Origin: Actinomycetales bacterium
GTDB taxonomy: Bacteria; Actinomycetota; Actinomycetes; Actinomycetales; Cellulomonadaceae
Direction: 5' to 3'
DNA length: 9,704 bases
NCBI GenBank assembly: GCA_012514835.1
Contig: JAAYZM010000316.1
Span: forward strand, 1-9,704
Shown here: positions 1-6,461 of the stretch, piece by piece
Position numbering within the stretch: the first letter of the stretch is position 1
Layout: each line of letters starts with the position of its first letter
Notes under the pieces: model-generated
Seen by the model: the letters and a program-made list of their open reading frames with translations, nothing else
Databases searched by the model: none
Told to the model about the DNA's origin: nothing
Position numbers and translations under genes: made by a program

Positions 1-1
1 C

Positions 2-1318
2 GTGATCTCCCGTACCGACCTGCGTGGTCGTTCCCTGTCCCGCCGTGAGCTGCTCGCCGCGCTGCCGCGCGCCGAGGTCGACGTCGAGGCCGCCACGGCC
101 TCGGTCGCGCCGATCATCGAGGACGTGCGGGCTCATGGTGCGGTCGCGCTGCGGGACCTCGCCGAGCGGTTCGACGGGGTGCGACCCGAGCACCTGCGCG
201 TGCCCGCGGACGTCATCGCGGCCGCCGTCGGCGTCCTGGACCCCGTGGTGCGCGAGGCGCTCGAGGAGACGATCCGTCGCGTGCGCACCGTGCACGCCGC
301 GCAGCGGCCGCAGGACTTCACGGTCGAGCTCGCGGCGGGTGCCCAGGTGCGCCAGCGCTGGATCCCCGTGCGCCGCGTGGGTCTCTACGTGCCCGGCGGC
401 CTGGCCGTCTACCCCTCGAGCGTCATCATGAACGTCGTGGCCGCGCAAGAGGCCGGCGTCGGCTCGCTCGCCGTCGCCTCGCCCCCGCAGAAGGACAACG
501 ACGGGCTGCCGGGCCCCGTGGTGCTCGCGACGTGCGCGCTGCTCGGCGTCGACGAGGTGTACGCCGTGGGCGGCGCCCAAGCCGTCGCGATGCTCGCCTA
601 CGGGGCGGACGAGGACGGTGACGTGCTGTGCGAGCCCGTGGACGTGGTCACGGGCCCGGGCAACGTCTACGTCGCGGCCGCCAAGCGCCTCGTGCGCGGC
701 GTCGTGGGCATCGACGCGGAGGCCGGTCCCACCGAGATCGCGATCCTCGCGGACGGCGGTGCCGAGGCGGCCCACGTCGCGGCGGACCTCGTCTCCCAGG
801 CCGAGCACGACCCCCTCGCGGCGTCCGTGCTCGTGACGGACTCCCTCGAGCTGGCCGATGCCGTGGACCGCGAGCTGGTCGGTCGCGTCGAGCGCACGAA
901 GCACTCCGGGCGCGTCCGCACGGCGCTGTCCGGGCCGCAGAGCGCGATCGTGCTCGTGGACGACGTGGAGCAAGGCCTGCAGGTGGTCGACGCGTACGCG
1001 GCCGAGCACCTCGAGATCCAGACGGCCGACGCCGCCGCCGTGGCCGAGCGCGTCACGGCCGCCGGGGCGATCTTCGTGGGACCGTACTCGCCCGTCTCGC
1101 TCGGCGACTACATGTCCGGGTCCAACCACGTGCTGCCCACGGGCGGGTGCGCGCACTTCGCGAGCGGCCTGGGCGTCCACTCCTTCGTCAAGGCCGTCCA
1201 GGTGATCGAGTACGACCGGGACGCCCTCGGGGTGCTCGCAGACCGCATCGTCGCGTTCTCCCAGGCGGAGGACCTCCCCGCGCACGGCGAGGCCGTCACG
1301 GCGCGGTTCGAGGGATAG
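2..1318 (+). CDS. hisD: Histidinol dehydrogenase
   Basis: HisD catalyses the last two steps of histidine biosynthesis, the NAD-dependent oxidation of L-histidinol through histidinal to L-histidine, in the cytosol. The 438-residue product has normal family length. By alignment from memory with E. coli HisD, the zinc ligands are Q266 and H269 (in SQAEHDP), D369 (in GDYMSG) and H428 (in PAHGEAVT). The catalytic pair is E335/H336 (in AAEHLE), and H376 sits in SGSNH. The VGGAQAVAM and VTGPGN segments are also typical. The GTG at base 2 is chosen because the N-terminus MISRTDLRG matches actinobacterial homologues. Nothing upstream is visible, so its promoter cannot be judged. Stop is TAG. The usual next gene, hisC, is separated from it by the opposing helicase gene, which ends 20 bp away. 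Function is very secure. Confidence 0.97.
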   Translation: MISRTDLRGRSLSRRELLAALPRAEVDVEAATASVAPIIEDVRAHGAVALRDLAERFDGVRPEHLRVPADVIAAAVGVLDPVVREALEETIRRVRTVHAAQRPQDFTVELAAGAQVRQRWIPVRRVGLYVPGGLAVYPSSVIMNVVAAQEAGVGSLAVASPPQKDNDGLPGPVVLATCALLGVDEVYAVGGAQAVAMLAYGADEDGDVLCEPVDVVTGPGNVYVAAAKRLVRGVVGIDAEAGPTEIAILADGGAEAAHVAADLVSQAEHDPLAASVLVTDSLELADAVDRELVGRVERTKHSGRVRTALSGPQSAIVLVDDVEQGLQVVDAYAAEHLEIQTADAAAVAERVTAAGAIFVGPYSPVSLGDYMSGSNHVLPTGGCAHFASGLGVHSFVKAVQVIEYDRDALGVLADRIVAFSQAEDLPAHGEAVTARFEG

Positions 1319-1335
1319 GCGCGGTTCGAAGGCTG
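1300..1335. repeat. Imperfect 18-bp tandem duplication over the hisD stop codon
   Basis: The unit starting GGCGCGGTTCGA occurs at 1300-1317 and again at 1318-1335, matching at 15 of 18 positions with the first 12 identical. The first copy holds the last hisD codons and most of the TAG. The second lies just downstream and runs into the 20-bp gap before the helicase stop. It looks like a small replication-slippage duplication at the 3' end of hisD. No function is implied. Confidence 0.6.
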
Positions 1336-1344
1336 AGCTCAGCC
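1331..1344. terminator. Perfect 14-bp palindrome between convergent hisD and helicase genes
   Basis: GGCTGAGCTCAGCC is its own reverse complement and overlaps the helicase stop codon. As RNA from either strand it could fold into a 5-bp G+C-rich stem with an AGCT loop. Placement between two converging genes would suit a bidirectional transcription stop. However, the stem is short and no U-tract follows on either strand, so a terminator role is only a weak inference. Confidence 0.25.
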
Positions 1345-3522
1345 GACGGCGAGCACGAACGGGTAGACCTCGCTCGCGCCCGCCTGGCGCAGCAGCCGGG
1401 CGGCCACGGTGAGGGTCCAGCCCGAGTCGGTCCGGTCGTCCACGAGCAGCACGGGGCCGGTGAGCGGTCCGGAGGTCTCGAGCCCGAGGCGCCGCGCCAC
1501 GCCCGCGAGGCGCTGCGCGGAGTTCACGTCGTGGCGTGCTGGCTCGCCGTGCACGGTCAGCCGCGCGACGACGGCCACGCCGAGGTGCCGCGCGACCCCG
1601 TCGGCGAGGTGGGTCACGAGCCCGGGCCGGGTCGCGGAGCCGACCACGGCGACCCCGGAGACCTGCGGCGCCCACGCGTCGAGCACCTCGAGCACGGGGC
1701 GGCGCAGCGCGACGGGCAGCTCGCCGGGATCGTCCGGTGCGCCGAACACGTCGCGCAGCACCCCGCCCCAACCGAGGGAGTCGAGGCGTCCGACGGCGCG
1801 CCCCGGCTCGGCCTGCTCCCCGGGCGGGATGCGCCCGGACAGCTCCACGCCGAGGCTCGCCATGCCGGACGGCCACTGGCGCCGCGCCGTGAGCTCGACC
1901 CCGGGGGCGTCGAGGCGTGCGCGGGCCGCCGCCACGCCGTCGCCCACGGGGACCACCGACGTGAGCCCACCACCGCACCGGTCGCAGCGGCCGCACGCCC
2001 ACCCGTCGACCAGCTCGGGATCGTCGAGGGCGCGGCGCAAGAACGCGAGCCGGCACCCGTCGGTGGCCTCGTAGGCGAGCATCGCGTCCTGCTCGGCACG
2101 CCGCGCGGCGTCGACCCGCGCGTAGCGCTCGGAGTCATAGGTCCAGCCCGCTCCCGTGGCCTCCCAGCCGCCCTGGACCCGGCGCACGGCACCGTCCACG
2201 TCGAGCACCTTGAGCATCGCCTCGAGGCGTGAGCGCCGCAGGTCCACGTGCGTCTCCAGAGCGGGCAGCGAGAGCGTCCCGTGCTCGGTCAGGGCCGCGA
2301 GGGTCGCGCGCACCTGCGGTTCGGCGGGGAAGGACTGCGCGGCGTACCAGTCCCAGATCTGGCGGTCCTCCGCTCCAGGCAGGAGCACCACCTCGGCCCG
2401 CTGCGTCGCACGGCCCGCGCGCCCCACCTGCTGGTAGTACGCGATGGGGGAGCTCGGTGCGCCGAGGTGCGCCACGAACGCGAGGTCCGGCTTGTCGAAG
2501 CCCATCCCGAGGGCCGAGGTGGCGACGAGCGCCTTGACGCGGTTCGCGAGCAGGTCCTCCTCCGCGGCCTCGCGCTCGGCGGGGTCCGTCTGGCCCGAGT
2601 AGGCGCGCACCTCGAGCCCGTCCGCCCGCAGGTGCGCGGCGACCTGCTCGGCCATCGCGACGGTGAGGCAGTAGACGATCCCCGAGCCGTCGATGCGGGG
2701 CAGGTTCGCGCTGAGCCACGCGAGGCGCGAGGCGTGGTCCGGCAACCGCTCGACGGACAGGTGGAGGCTCTCGCGGTCCAGGGGACCGCGCAGCACGAGG
2801 ACGTCCGCCGACGACGGCGCCCCGCCGGCGGTGTGCGAGACGGCGAGCTGTTCGGCCACGTCCGCCGTGACGCGCGCGTTCGCGGTGGCCGTCGTGGCGA
2901 GCACCGGGATGCCCGCGGGCAGCTCGGCGAGCAAGGTCCTGATGCGCCGGTAGTCGGGCCGGAAGTCGTGCCCCCAGTCGGAGATGCAGTGCGCCTCGTC
3001 CACCACGAGCAGGCCCGTGCTCGCGGCGAGCCGGGGGAGCACCTCGTCGCGGAACCGCGGGTTGTTGAGGCGCTCGGGGGAGACGAGCAGGACGTCCACC
3101 TCGCCCGCGGCGACGCGCGCGTGGACGTCGTCCCAGTCCGTGACGTTCGCCGAGTTGATCGTCTCCGCGACGATCCCCGCGCGCGCGGCCGCGGCCACCT
3201 GGTTGCGCATGAGGGCCAGCAGCGGGGAGACGATCACCGTGGGCCCCGCCGTCGGACCGTTCGCGCCCGAGCGCAGCAGGGCCGTCGCGACGAAGTAGAC
3301 GGCGGACTTGCCCCACCCCGTGCGCTGCACCACGAGCGCCCGGCGCCGGTGGGCTACGAGCGCCTCGATCGCGAGCCACTGGTCGTCCCGCAGCCGCGCG
3401 GCCGGGCGGCCCACGAGCGCGCGCAGCACCTCTTCGGCCCGGTCGCGTAGACCCGTGGAGGACGGGGCCGCCCCAGGGGCGCCGTCGTCGGACCGGGAGT
3501 CGGTGGGGTGGGCGTCCGTCAT
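1339..3522 (-). CDS. RecQ-family ATP-dependent DNA helicase (RqlH-like) with C-terminal phosphoribosyltransferase-like domain
   Basis: A predicted 3'-5' DNA helicase of 727 residues. RecA domain 1 carries a Walker A QRTGWGKS (66-73) and the DEAH box at 175-178, followed by CISDWGHDFRPDY. RecA domain 2 ends in motif VI QQVGRAGR (364-371). A winged-helix-like stretch (about 400-460) precedes a zinc cluster C490, C510, C513, C516 (CGRCDRC). There is no HRDC domain. Residues about 605-727 look like a type I phosphoribosyltransferase, with a PRPP-loop motif VLLVDDRTDSGWT (691-703). This order resembles the mycobacterial RqlH clade as I recall it. The ATG at 3522 is preferred over an in-frame GTG at 3546 because a TANNNT -10 box lies 7 bp before it, which suits a leaderless mRNA. 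The gene runs opposite to the his genes on both sides. Helicase family is secure; the role of the C-terminal domain is unknown. Confidence 0.93.
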   Translation of the reverse strand: MTDAHPTDSRSDDGAPGAAPSSTGLRDRAEEVLRALVGRPAARLRDDQWLAIEALVAHRRRALVVQRTGWGKSAVYFVATALLRSGANGPTAGPTVIVSPLLALMRNQVAAAARAGIVAETINSANVTDWDDVHARVAAGEVDVLLVSPERLNNPRFRDEVLPRLAASTGLLVVDEAHCISDWGHDFRPDYRRIRTLLAELPAGIPVLATTATANARVTADVAEQLAVSHTAGGAPSSADVLVLRGPLDRESLHLSVERLPDHASRLAWLSANLPRIDGSGIVYCLTVAMAEQVAAHLRADGLEVRAYSGQTDPAEREAAEEDLLANRVKALVATSALGMGFDKPDLAFVAHLGAPSSPIAYYQQVGRAGRATQRAEVVLLPGAEDRQIWDWYAAQSFPAEPQVRATLAALTEHGTLSLPALETHVDLRRSRLEAMLKVLDVDGAVRRVQGGWEATGAGWTYDSERYARVDAARRAEQDAMLAYEATDGCRLAFLRRALDDPELVDGWACGRCDRCGGGLTSVVPVGDGVAAARARLDAPGVELTARRQWPSGMASLGVELSGRIPPGEQAEPGRAVGRLDSLGWGGVLRDVFGAPDDPGELPVALRRPVLEVLDAWAPQVSGVAVVGSATRPGLVTHLADGVARHLGVAVVARLTVHGEPARHDVNSAQRLAGVARRLGLETSGPLTGPVLLVDDRTDSGWTLTVAARLLRQAGASEVYPFVLAVG

Positions 3523-3535
3523 GCTCAGGACTCTA
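3523..3535 (-). promoter_or_regulatory. Probable leaderless promoter (-10 TAGAGT) of the helicase gene
   Basis: On the minus strand TAGAGT (3535 to 3530) fits the actinobacterial -10 consensus TANNNT. Seven bases separate it from the ATG at 3522, so the A of the start codon would be the transcription start. No Shine-Dalgarno sequence is visible before the ATG. I find no good -35 hexamer at the expected distance. Confidence 0.5.
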
Positions 3536-3550
3536 CGGACGCCCACCCAC

Positions 3551-3572
3551 GGCCGACGCCCCGCGCTCGGCC
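3551..3572. repeat. Inverted repeat GGCCGA-N10-TCGGCC in the divergent region
   Basis: Six-base arms at 3551-3556 and 3567-3572 are exact reverse complements. The near arm falls where the helicase promoter's -35 element should lie. It could be an operator, but six-base G+C arms arise easily by chance in DNA of this composition. Confidence 0.25.
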
Positions 3573-3591
3573 TCAGGAGCCCGAACGCGAG

Positions 3592-3611
3592 CCGACCGGG
3601 ACGTCGGTCGG
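3592..3611. promoter_or_regulatory. Inverted repeat CCGACCG-N6-CGGTCGG, candidate operator
   Basis: Seven-base arms at 3592-3598 and 3605-3611 are exact reverse complements around a 6-bp spacer, giving a 20-bp dyad typical in size of a dimeric repressor site. Its centre lies about 65 bp before the hisC start and about 80 bp before the helicase start. The regulator, if any, is unknown. High G+C makes chance occurrence a real possibility. Confidence 0.35.
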
Positions 3612-3654
3612 GTCCGGGGCGTGGAATGAGTGAGACCCTGCCGGGCGCGCTGCC

Positions 3655-3666
3655 TAGGATTGGCCC
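3655..3666 (+). promoter_or_regulatory. Probable leaderless promoter (-10 TAGGAT) of the hisC operon
   Basis: TAGGAT at 3655-3660 matches TANNNT and is followed by exactly 6 bp (TGGCCC) and then the hisC GTG at 3667, so transcription would start on or next to the start codon. There is no Shine-Dalgarno sequence. A weak -35 candidate, GTGAGA at 3630-3635, leaves a long 19-bp spacer. A leaderless start leaves no room for a leader-peptide attenuator or T-box. Confidence 0.6.
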
Positions 3667-4764
3667 GTGACACCGCTTCCCCTCCGCGCCGACCTCGCCG
3701 GGCTGACGCCGTACGGCGCCCCGCAGCTCGACGTGCCGGTGCTCCTCAACGTCAACGAGAACCCCTACGCGCCGTCGGACGCCGTGGTCTCCTCGATCGC
3801 CCAGGCCGTGACGGGGGCGGCGCGCGGACTGAACCGCTACCCGGACCGCGACTTCCTCGACCTGCGCAAGGATCTCGCCGCGTACCTGTTCGCGGAGTCA
3901 GGAGTCGCGCTCGCCCCCGAGCAGGTGTGGGCCGCGAACGGCTCGAACGAGGTCATGCTGCATCTCTTGCAGGCCTTCGGCGGGCCCGGCCGCACGGTGC
4001 TGAGCTTTGCGCCCACCTACTCGATGTACCCCGAGTACGCGCGCGACACGTTCACCACGTGGGTCGCGGGGCGCCGCGAGGCGGACTTCTCGCTCGACCC
4101 CGACGCCGCGCGCCGGGCGATCGCCGAGCACGCCCCGTCCGTCGTGCTCCTCGCGAGCCCCAACAACCCCACCGGCACGGCGCTCGGGCTCGACGTCGTG
4201 CGCGCCGTCCTGGATGCCGCGGCCGACGTGCCGGGCGGGTGCGTCGTCGTGGTCGACGAGGCCTACGGGGAGTTCCGGCGCGAGGGCACGCCGTCGGCCC
4301 TCACCCTGCTCGCCACCTACCCCCACCTCGCCGTGTCCCGCACCATGTCGAAGGCCTTCGGGATGGCGGGCGCGCGGCTGGGTTACCTCGCGGCGAGCAG
4401 CGAGCTCGTCGACGCCCTGCGCGTGGTGCGCTTGCCGTACCACCTCTCGGCCGTGAGCCAGGCGGTGGCCCGTGCGGCGCTCGCCCACTCGGCCGAGCTC
4501 ATGGCCCAGGTGGGCTCGCTGCGCGCCGAGCGGGACCAGACCGTCGCGTGGCTGCGCGAGCGCGGGCTGGCGGTCGCGGACTCGGACGCGAACTTCGCGC
4601 TGTTCGGCACGTTCGACGACCGCCGCGCGGTCTGGCAAGGTCTCCTGGACCGGGGCGTGCTGATCCGCGAGGTGGGTCCGCCCGGATGGCTCCGGGTCTC
4701 GATCGGGACCCCGGAAGAGATGGCGGCGTTCAAGGACGCCCTGGTGGAGGTGGCAGGACTGTGA
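3667..4764 (+). CDS. hisC: Histidinol-phosphate aminotransferase
   Basis: HisC is a PLP-dependent class I/II aminotransferase that converts imidazole-acetol phosphate and glutamate into L-histidinol phosphate and 2-oxoglutarate. The 365-residue product has family length. Visible signatures are NVNENPY (30-36), the SPNNPTG loop with N167, D197 and Y200 in VVDEAYGEF (contacts to the PLP ring), the Schiff-base lysine K229 in SRTMSKAFGMAG, and R343 near the C-terminus in WLRVSIG for substrate binding. The GTG start gives MTPLPLRADLAGLTPYG, the expected actinobacterial N-terminus. It is first in the six-gene operon, and its TGA overlaps the hisB GTG by 4 bp (GTGA). hisC, rather than a phenylalanine or other paralogue, is supported by the his-operon context. 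Confidence 0.96.
   Translation: MTPLPLRADLAGLTPYGAPQLDVPVLLNVNENPYAPSDAVVSSIAQAVTGAARGLNRYPDRDFLDLRKDLAAYLFAESGVALAPEQVWAANGSNEVMLHLLQAFGGPGRTVLSFAPTYSMYPEYARDTFTTWVAGRREADFSLDPDAARRAIAEHAPSVVLLASPNNPTGTALGLDVVRAVLDAAADVPGGCVVVVDEAYGEFRREGTPSALTLLATYPHLAVSRTMSKAFGMAGARLGYLAASSELVDALRVVRLPYHLSAVSQAVARAALAHSAELMAQVGSLRAERDQTVAWLRERGLAVADSDANFALFGTFDDRRAVWQGLLDRGVLIREVGPPGWLRVSIGTPEEMAAFKDALVEVAGL
4746..4750 (+). promoter_or_regulatory. Ribosome binding site of hisB
   Basis: GGAGG inside the end of hisC, 10 bp before the hisB GTG at 4761. It supports that start in addition to the 4-bp overlap. Confidence 0.6.
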
Positions 4765-5375
4765 GCACCGCAGCGGGCACGCGCACGGGTCGCGTCGAGC
4801 GCAAGACGAGCGAGTCGAGCGTGCTCGTCGAGCTCGACCTCGACGGCACCGGCCGCACCGAGATCACCACGGGCGTGCCGTTCTACGACCACATGCTCAC
4901 GGCCCTCGGCAAGCACTCGCTGATCGACCTCACGGTCCAGGCCACGGGTGACGTGCACATCGACGCCCACCACACGGTCGAGGACGTCGCGATCTGCATC
5001 GGCGAGGCGCTCCGCGAGGCGCTCGGGGACAAGGCCGGCATCTCTCGCTTCGGGGACGCCACGGTCCCGCTCGACGAGGCGCTCGCGCACGCCGTCGTGG
5101 ACGTCTCCGGGCGCCCCTACCTGGTCCACTCGGGCGAGCCCGCGGGGCAGGAGTACCACCTGATCGGCGGGCACTTCACGGGTTCGCTCACGAGGCACGT
5201 CCTCGAGTCGATCGCGCACCACGCGGGCATCTGCCTGCACGTGCGCGTCCTCGCGGGCCGCGACCCCCACCACATCGTCGAGGCGCAGTTCAAGGCGCTC
5301 GCGCGCGCCCTGCGGGCCGCCGTGGCGAAGGACCCGCGCGTCGAGGGCATCCCGAGCACCAAGGGTGCTCTGTGA
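4761..5375 (+). CDS. hisB: Imidazoleglycerol-phosphate dehydratase
   Basis: HisB removes water from D-erythro-imidazoleglycerol phosphate to give imidazole-acetol phosphate, the substrate of HisC, using a Mn cluster in a 24-subunit shell. The 204-residue protein is the monofunctional type, without the histidinol-phosphatase domain of the E. coli enzyme. The family's internal duplication is visible as two metal-binding motifs, HHTVED (70-75) and HHIVE (170-174). Also present are FYDHM with H44 and IAHHAG with H153/H154. The open frame extends far upstream through hisC, but the GTG at 4761 is set by the GTGA overlap with the hisC stop and by the upstream GGAGG. The TGA overlaps the next gene's GTG, again as GTGA. 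Confidence 0.97.
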   Translation: MSTAAGTRTGRVERKTSESSVLVELDLDGTGRTEITTGVPFYDHMLTALGKHSLIDLTVQATGDVHIDAHHTVEDVAICIGEALREALGDKAGISRFGDATVPLDEALAHAVVDVSGRPYLVHSGEPAGQEYHLIGGHFTGSLTRHVLESIAHHAGICLHVRVLAGRDPHHIVEAQFKALARALRAAVAKDPRVEGIPSTKGAL

Positions 5376-5815
5376 GCGTTCGCGCCGTCGTCGTCACCCC
5401 CGTCCCCGCGCCCGAGGCGCTCGCGGCGGCGTGCGCGCTCGCCGGGGTCAGGGCCGAGGTCGTGCCGAGCGAGGTGGGTTCCCTCGCCGTGTGCCTCGAT
5501 GCGGAGGGCGACACCCCCCACGCGGCGGCACGGTCGATCTCCCAGCTGCTCAAGGGCGTCCTCGTGGTGGTGCTCCAGAACACCGACGGTCAGATCGAGT
5601 CCGCGGGCTACACGAACGCCGAGGCCACCGAGGTGCAGGCCGCCGGGCTGTGGCTTGACGCCGCGCCCGTGGTGCTCGAGGACCTCATCACGGGCACCGC
5701 GCACGCGAGCGAGGTCGAGGGAATGGTGTCGAGCGTGGGCATGTCCCGCTGGCGGGCCGCCCGGAACCTCGCGAAGCTCGCGCGCACCGCACGCAAGCAG
5801 GCGACCCGTGGCTGA
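5372..5815 (+). CDS. Uncharacterised small protein encoded between hisB and hisH
   Basis: I do not recognise this 147-residue protein. It overlaps hisB by 4 bp (GTGA) and hisH by 8 bp, and AAGGG lies 6 bp before its GTG, so it is surely translated with the operon. Residues 3-80 alternate strand- and helix-like segments (RAVVVTPV; PEALAAACALAGV; GSLAVCLDA; HAAARSISQLLKG; VLVVVLQNTD), consistent with a small alpha/beta fold, perhaps ferredoxin- or ACT-like. Residues 83-116 are acidic and helical. The tail from about 122 is strongly basic (SRWRAARN, then several R and K). There is no signal peptide or membrane segment and no catalytic motif I can name. Context suggests a cytosolic partner or regulator of histidine synthesis, which is inference only. 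I recall uncharacterised genes at this position in other Micrococcales. Confidence 0.85.
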   Translation: MSVRAVVVTPVPAPEALAAACALAGVRAEVVPSEVGSLAVCLDAEGDTPHAAARSISQLLKGVLVVVLQNTDGQIESAGYTNAEATEVQAAGLWLDAAPVVLEDLITGTAHASEVEGMVSSVGMSRWRAARNLAKLARTARKQATRG

Positions 5816-6461
5816 GACCAAGGTCGTCGTCCTCGACTACGGCTTCGGCAACGTCCGCTCGGCCGTGCGCGCGCTCGAGCGCGTCGGGGCCACGGTCGAG
5901 CTCACGGCGGACTTCGACACCGCGCTCGCGGCGGACGGCCTCGTGGTGCCCGGCGTCGGCGCCTTCGCCGCGTGCATGGCGGGCCTGCGCGCCGTGCGCG
6001 GGGACTGGATCGTGGACCGCCGGCTCGCGGGCGGGCGCCCCGTGCTGGGCATCTGCGTGGGCATGCAGGTGCTCTTCGCCGAGGGCGTGGAGCACGGCGA
6101 GTACGCGGAGGGCCTGGGGGAGTGGCCCGGCGTCGTCGACCGCCTCGAGGCCGAGGTGGTGCCCCACATGGGCTGGTCCACCGTGTCCGTGCCGGAAGGC
6201 TCGCGCCTGTTCGCGGGGCTCGAGGACGAGCGCTTCTACTTCGTGCACTCCTACGCCGCGCGGACGTTCCCGCTCGCCGAGACCGTCGACGCCTCGCGCT
6301 TCGCGCCGCCCCTCGTGACGTGGGCCGAGCACGGCGGGCCGTTCGTGGCCGCCGTCGAGAACGGCCCCCTCGCCGCGACCCAGTTCCACCCCGAGAAGTC
6401 CGGCGACGCGGGAGCCGCGTTGCTGTCCCACTGGATCGCGACCGTGAAGGACCACCGATGA
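5808..6461 (+). CDS. hisH: Imidazole glycerol phosphate synthase, glutaminase subunit
   Basis: HisH is the class I glutamine amidotransferase that hydrolyses glutamine and channels ammonia to HisF, which closes the imidazole ring to give IGP and AICAR. The 217-residue protein carries the catalytic triad C83 (in LGICVGMQ), H194 and E196 (in QFHPEKS). The N-terminal VVVLDYGFGNVRSA and the oxyanion-strand segment VPGVGAF (47-53) are typical. The GTG at 5808 is chosen because it puts VVLDYG at the normal distance from the N-terminus. It overlaps the preceding ORF by 8 bp, with only a weak upstream AAGCAGG. Its partner hisF is not in the window. The TGA overlaps the priA ATG as ATGA. Confidence 0.96.
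   Translation: MAETKVVVLDYGFGNVRSAVRALERVGATVELTADFDTALAADGLVVPGVGAFAACMAGLRAVRGDWIVDRRLAGGRPVLGICVGMQVLFAEGVEHGEYAEGLGEWPGVVDRLEAEVVPHMGWSTVSVPEGSRLFAGLEDERFYFVHSYAARTFPLAETVDASRFAPPLVTWAEHGGPFVAAVENGPLAATQFHPEKSGDAGAALLSHWIATVKDHR
6446..6451 (+). promoter_or_regulatory. Ribosome binding site of priA
   Basis: GAAGGA inside the end of hisH, 6 bp before the ATG at 6458. It is one of the clearer ribosome binding sites in the operon. Confidence 0.65.

Noticed and set aside
628..2232. Long open reading frame crossing the end of hisD into the helicase region
   Set aside because: It is an Arg/Gly/Ala-rich shadow frame typical of high-G+C DNA. It overlaps two genes with full sets of conserved catalytic residues and has no recognisable domain.
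3523..3546. Upstream GTG at 3546 as the helicase start, adding 8 residues
   Set aside because: It has no ribosome binding site and lies upstream of the likely -10 box TAGAGT, which would place it outside the mRNA if the leaderless start at 3522 is right.
3547..3666. Histidine attenuator, T-box or riboswitch upstream of hisC
   Set aside because: The predicted transcript starts at the GTG of hisC, leaving no leader. No His-codon run or T-box-like motif is visible.
3523..3666. LexA/SOS box controlling the helicase
   Set aside because: No GAAC-N4-GTTC arrangement is present in the divergent region; the single GAAC at about 3583 has no matching half.
3630..4760. Open frame running unbroken upstream of hisB through hisC, suggesting a longer HisB or a fusion
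   Set aside because: The translation before GTG 4761 is low-complexity Arg/Pro/Ala sequence out of frame with hisC. The GTGA overlap and GGAGG fix the hisB start.
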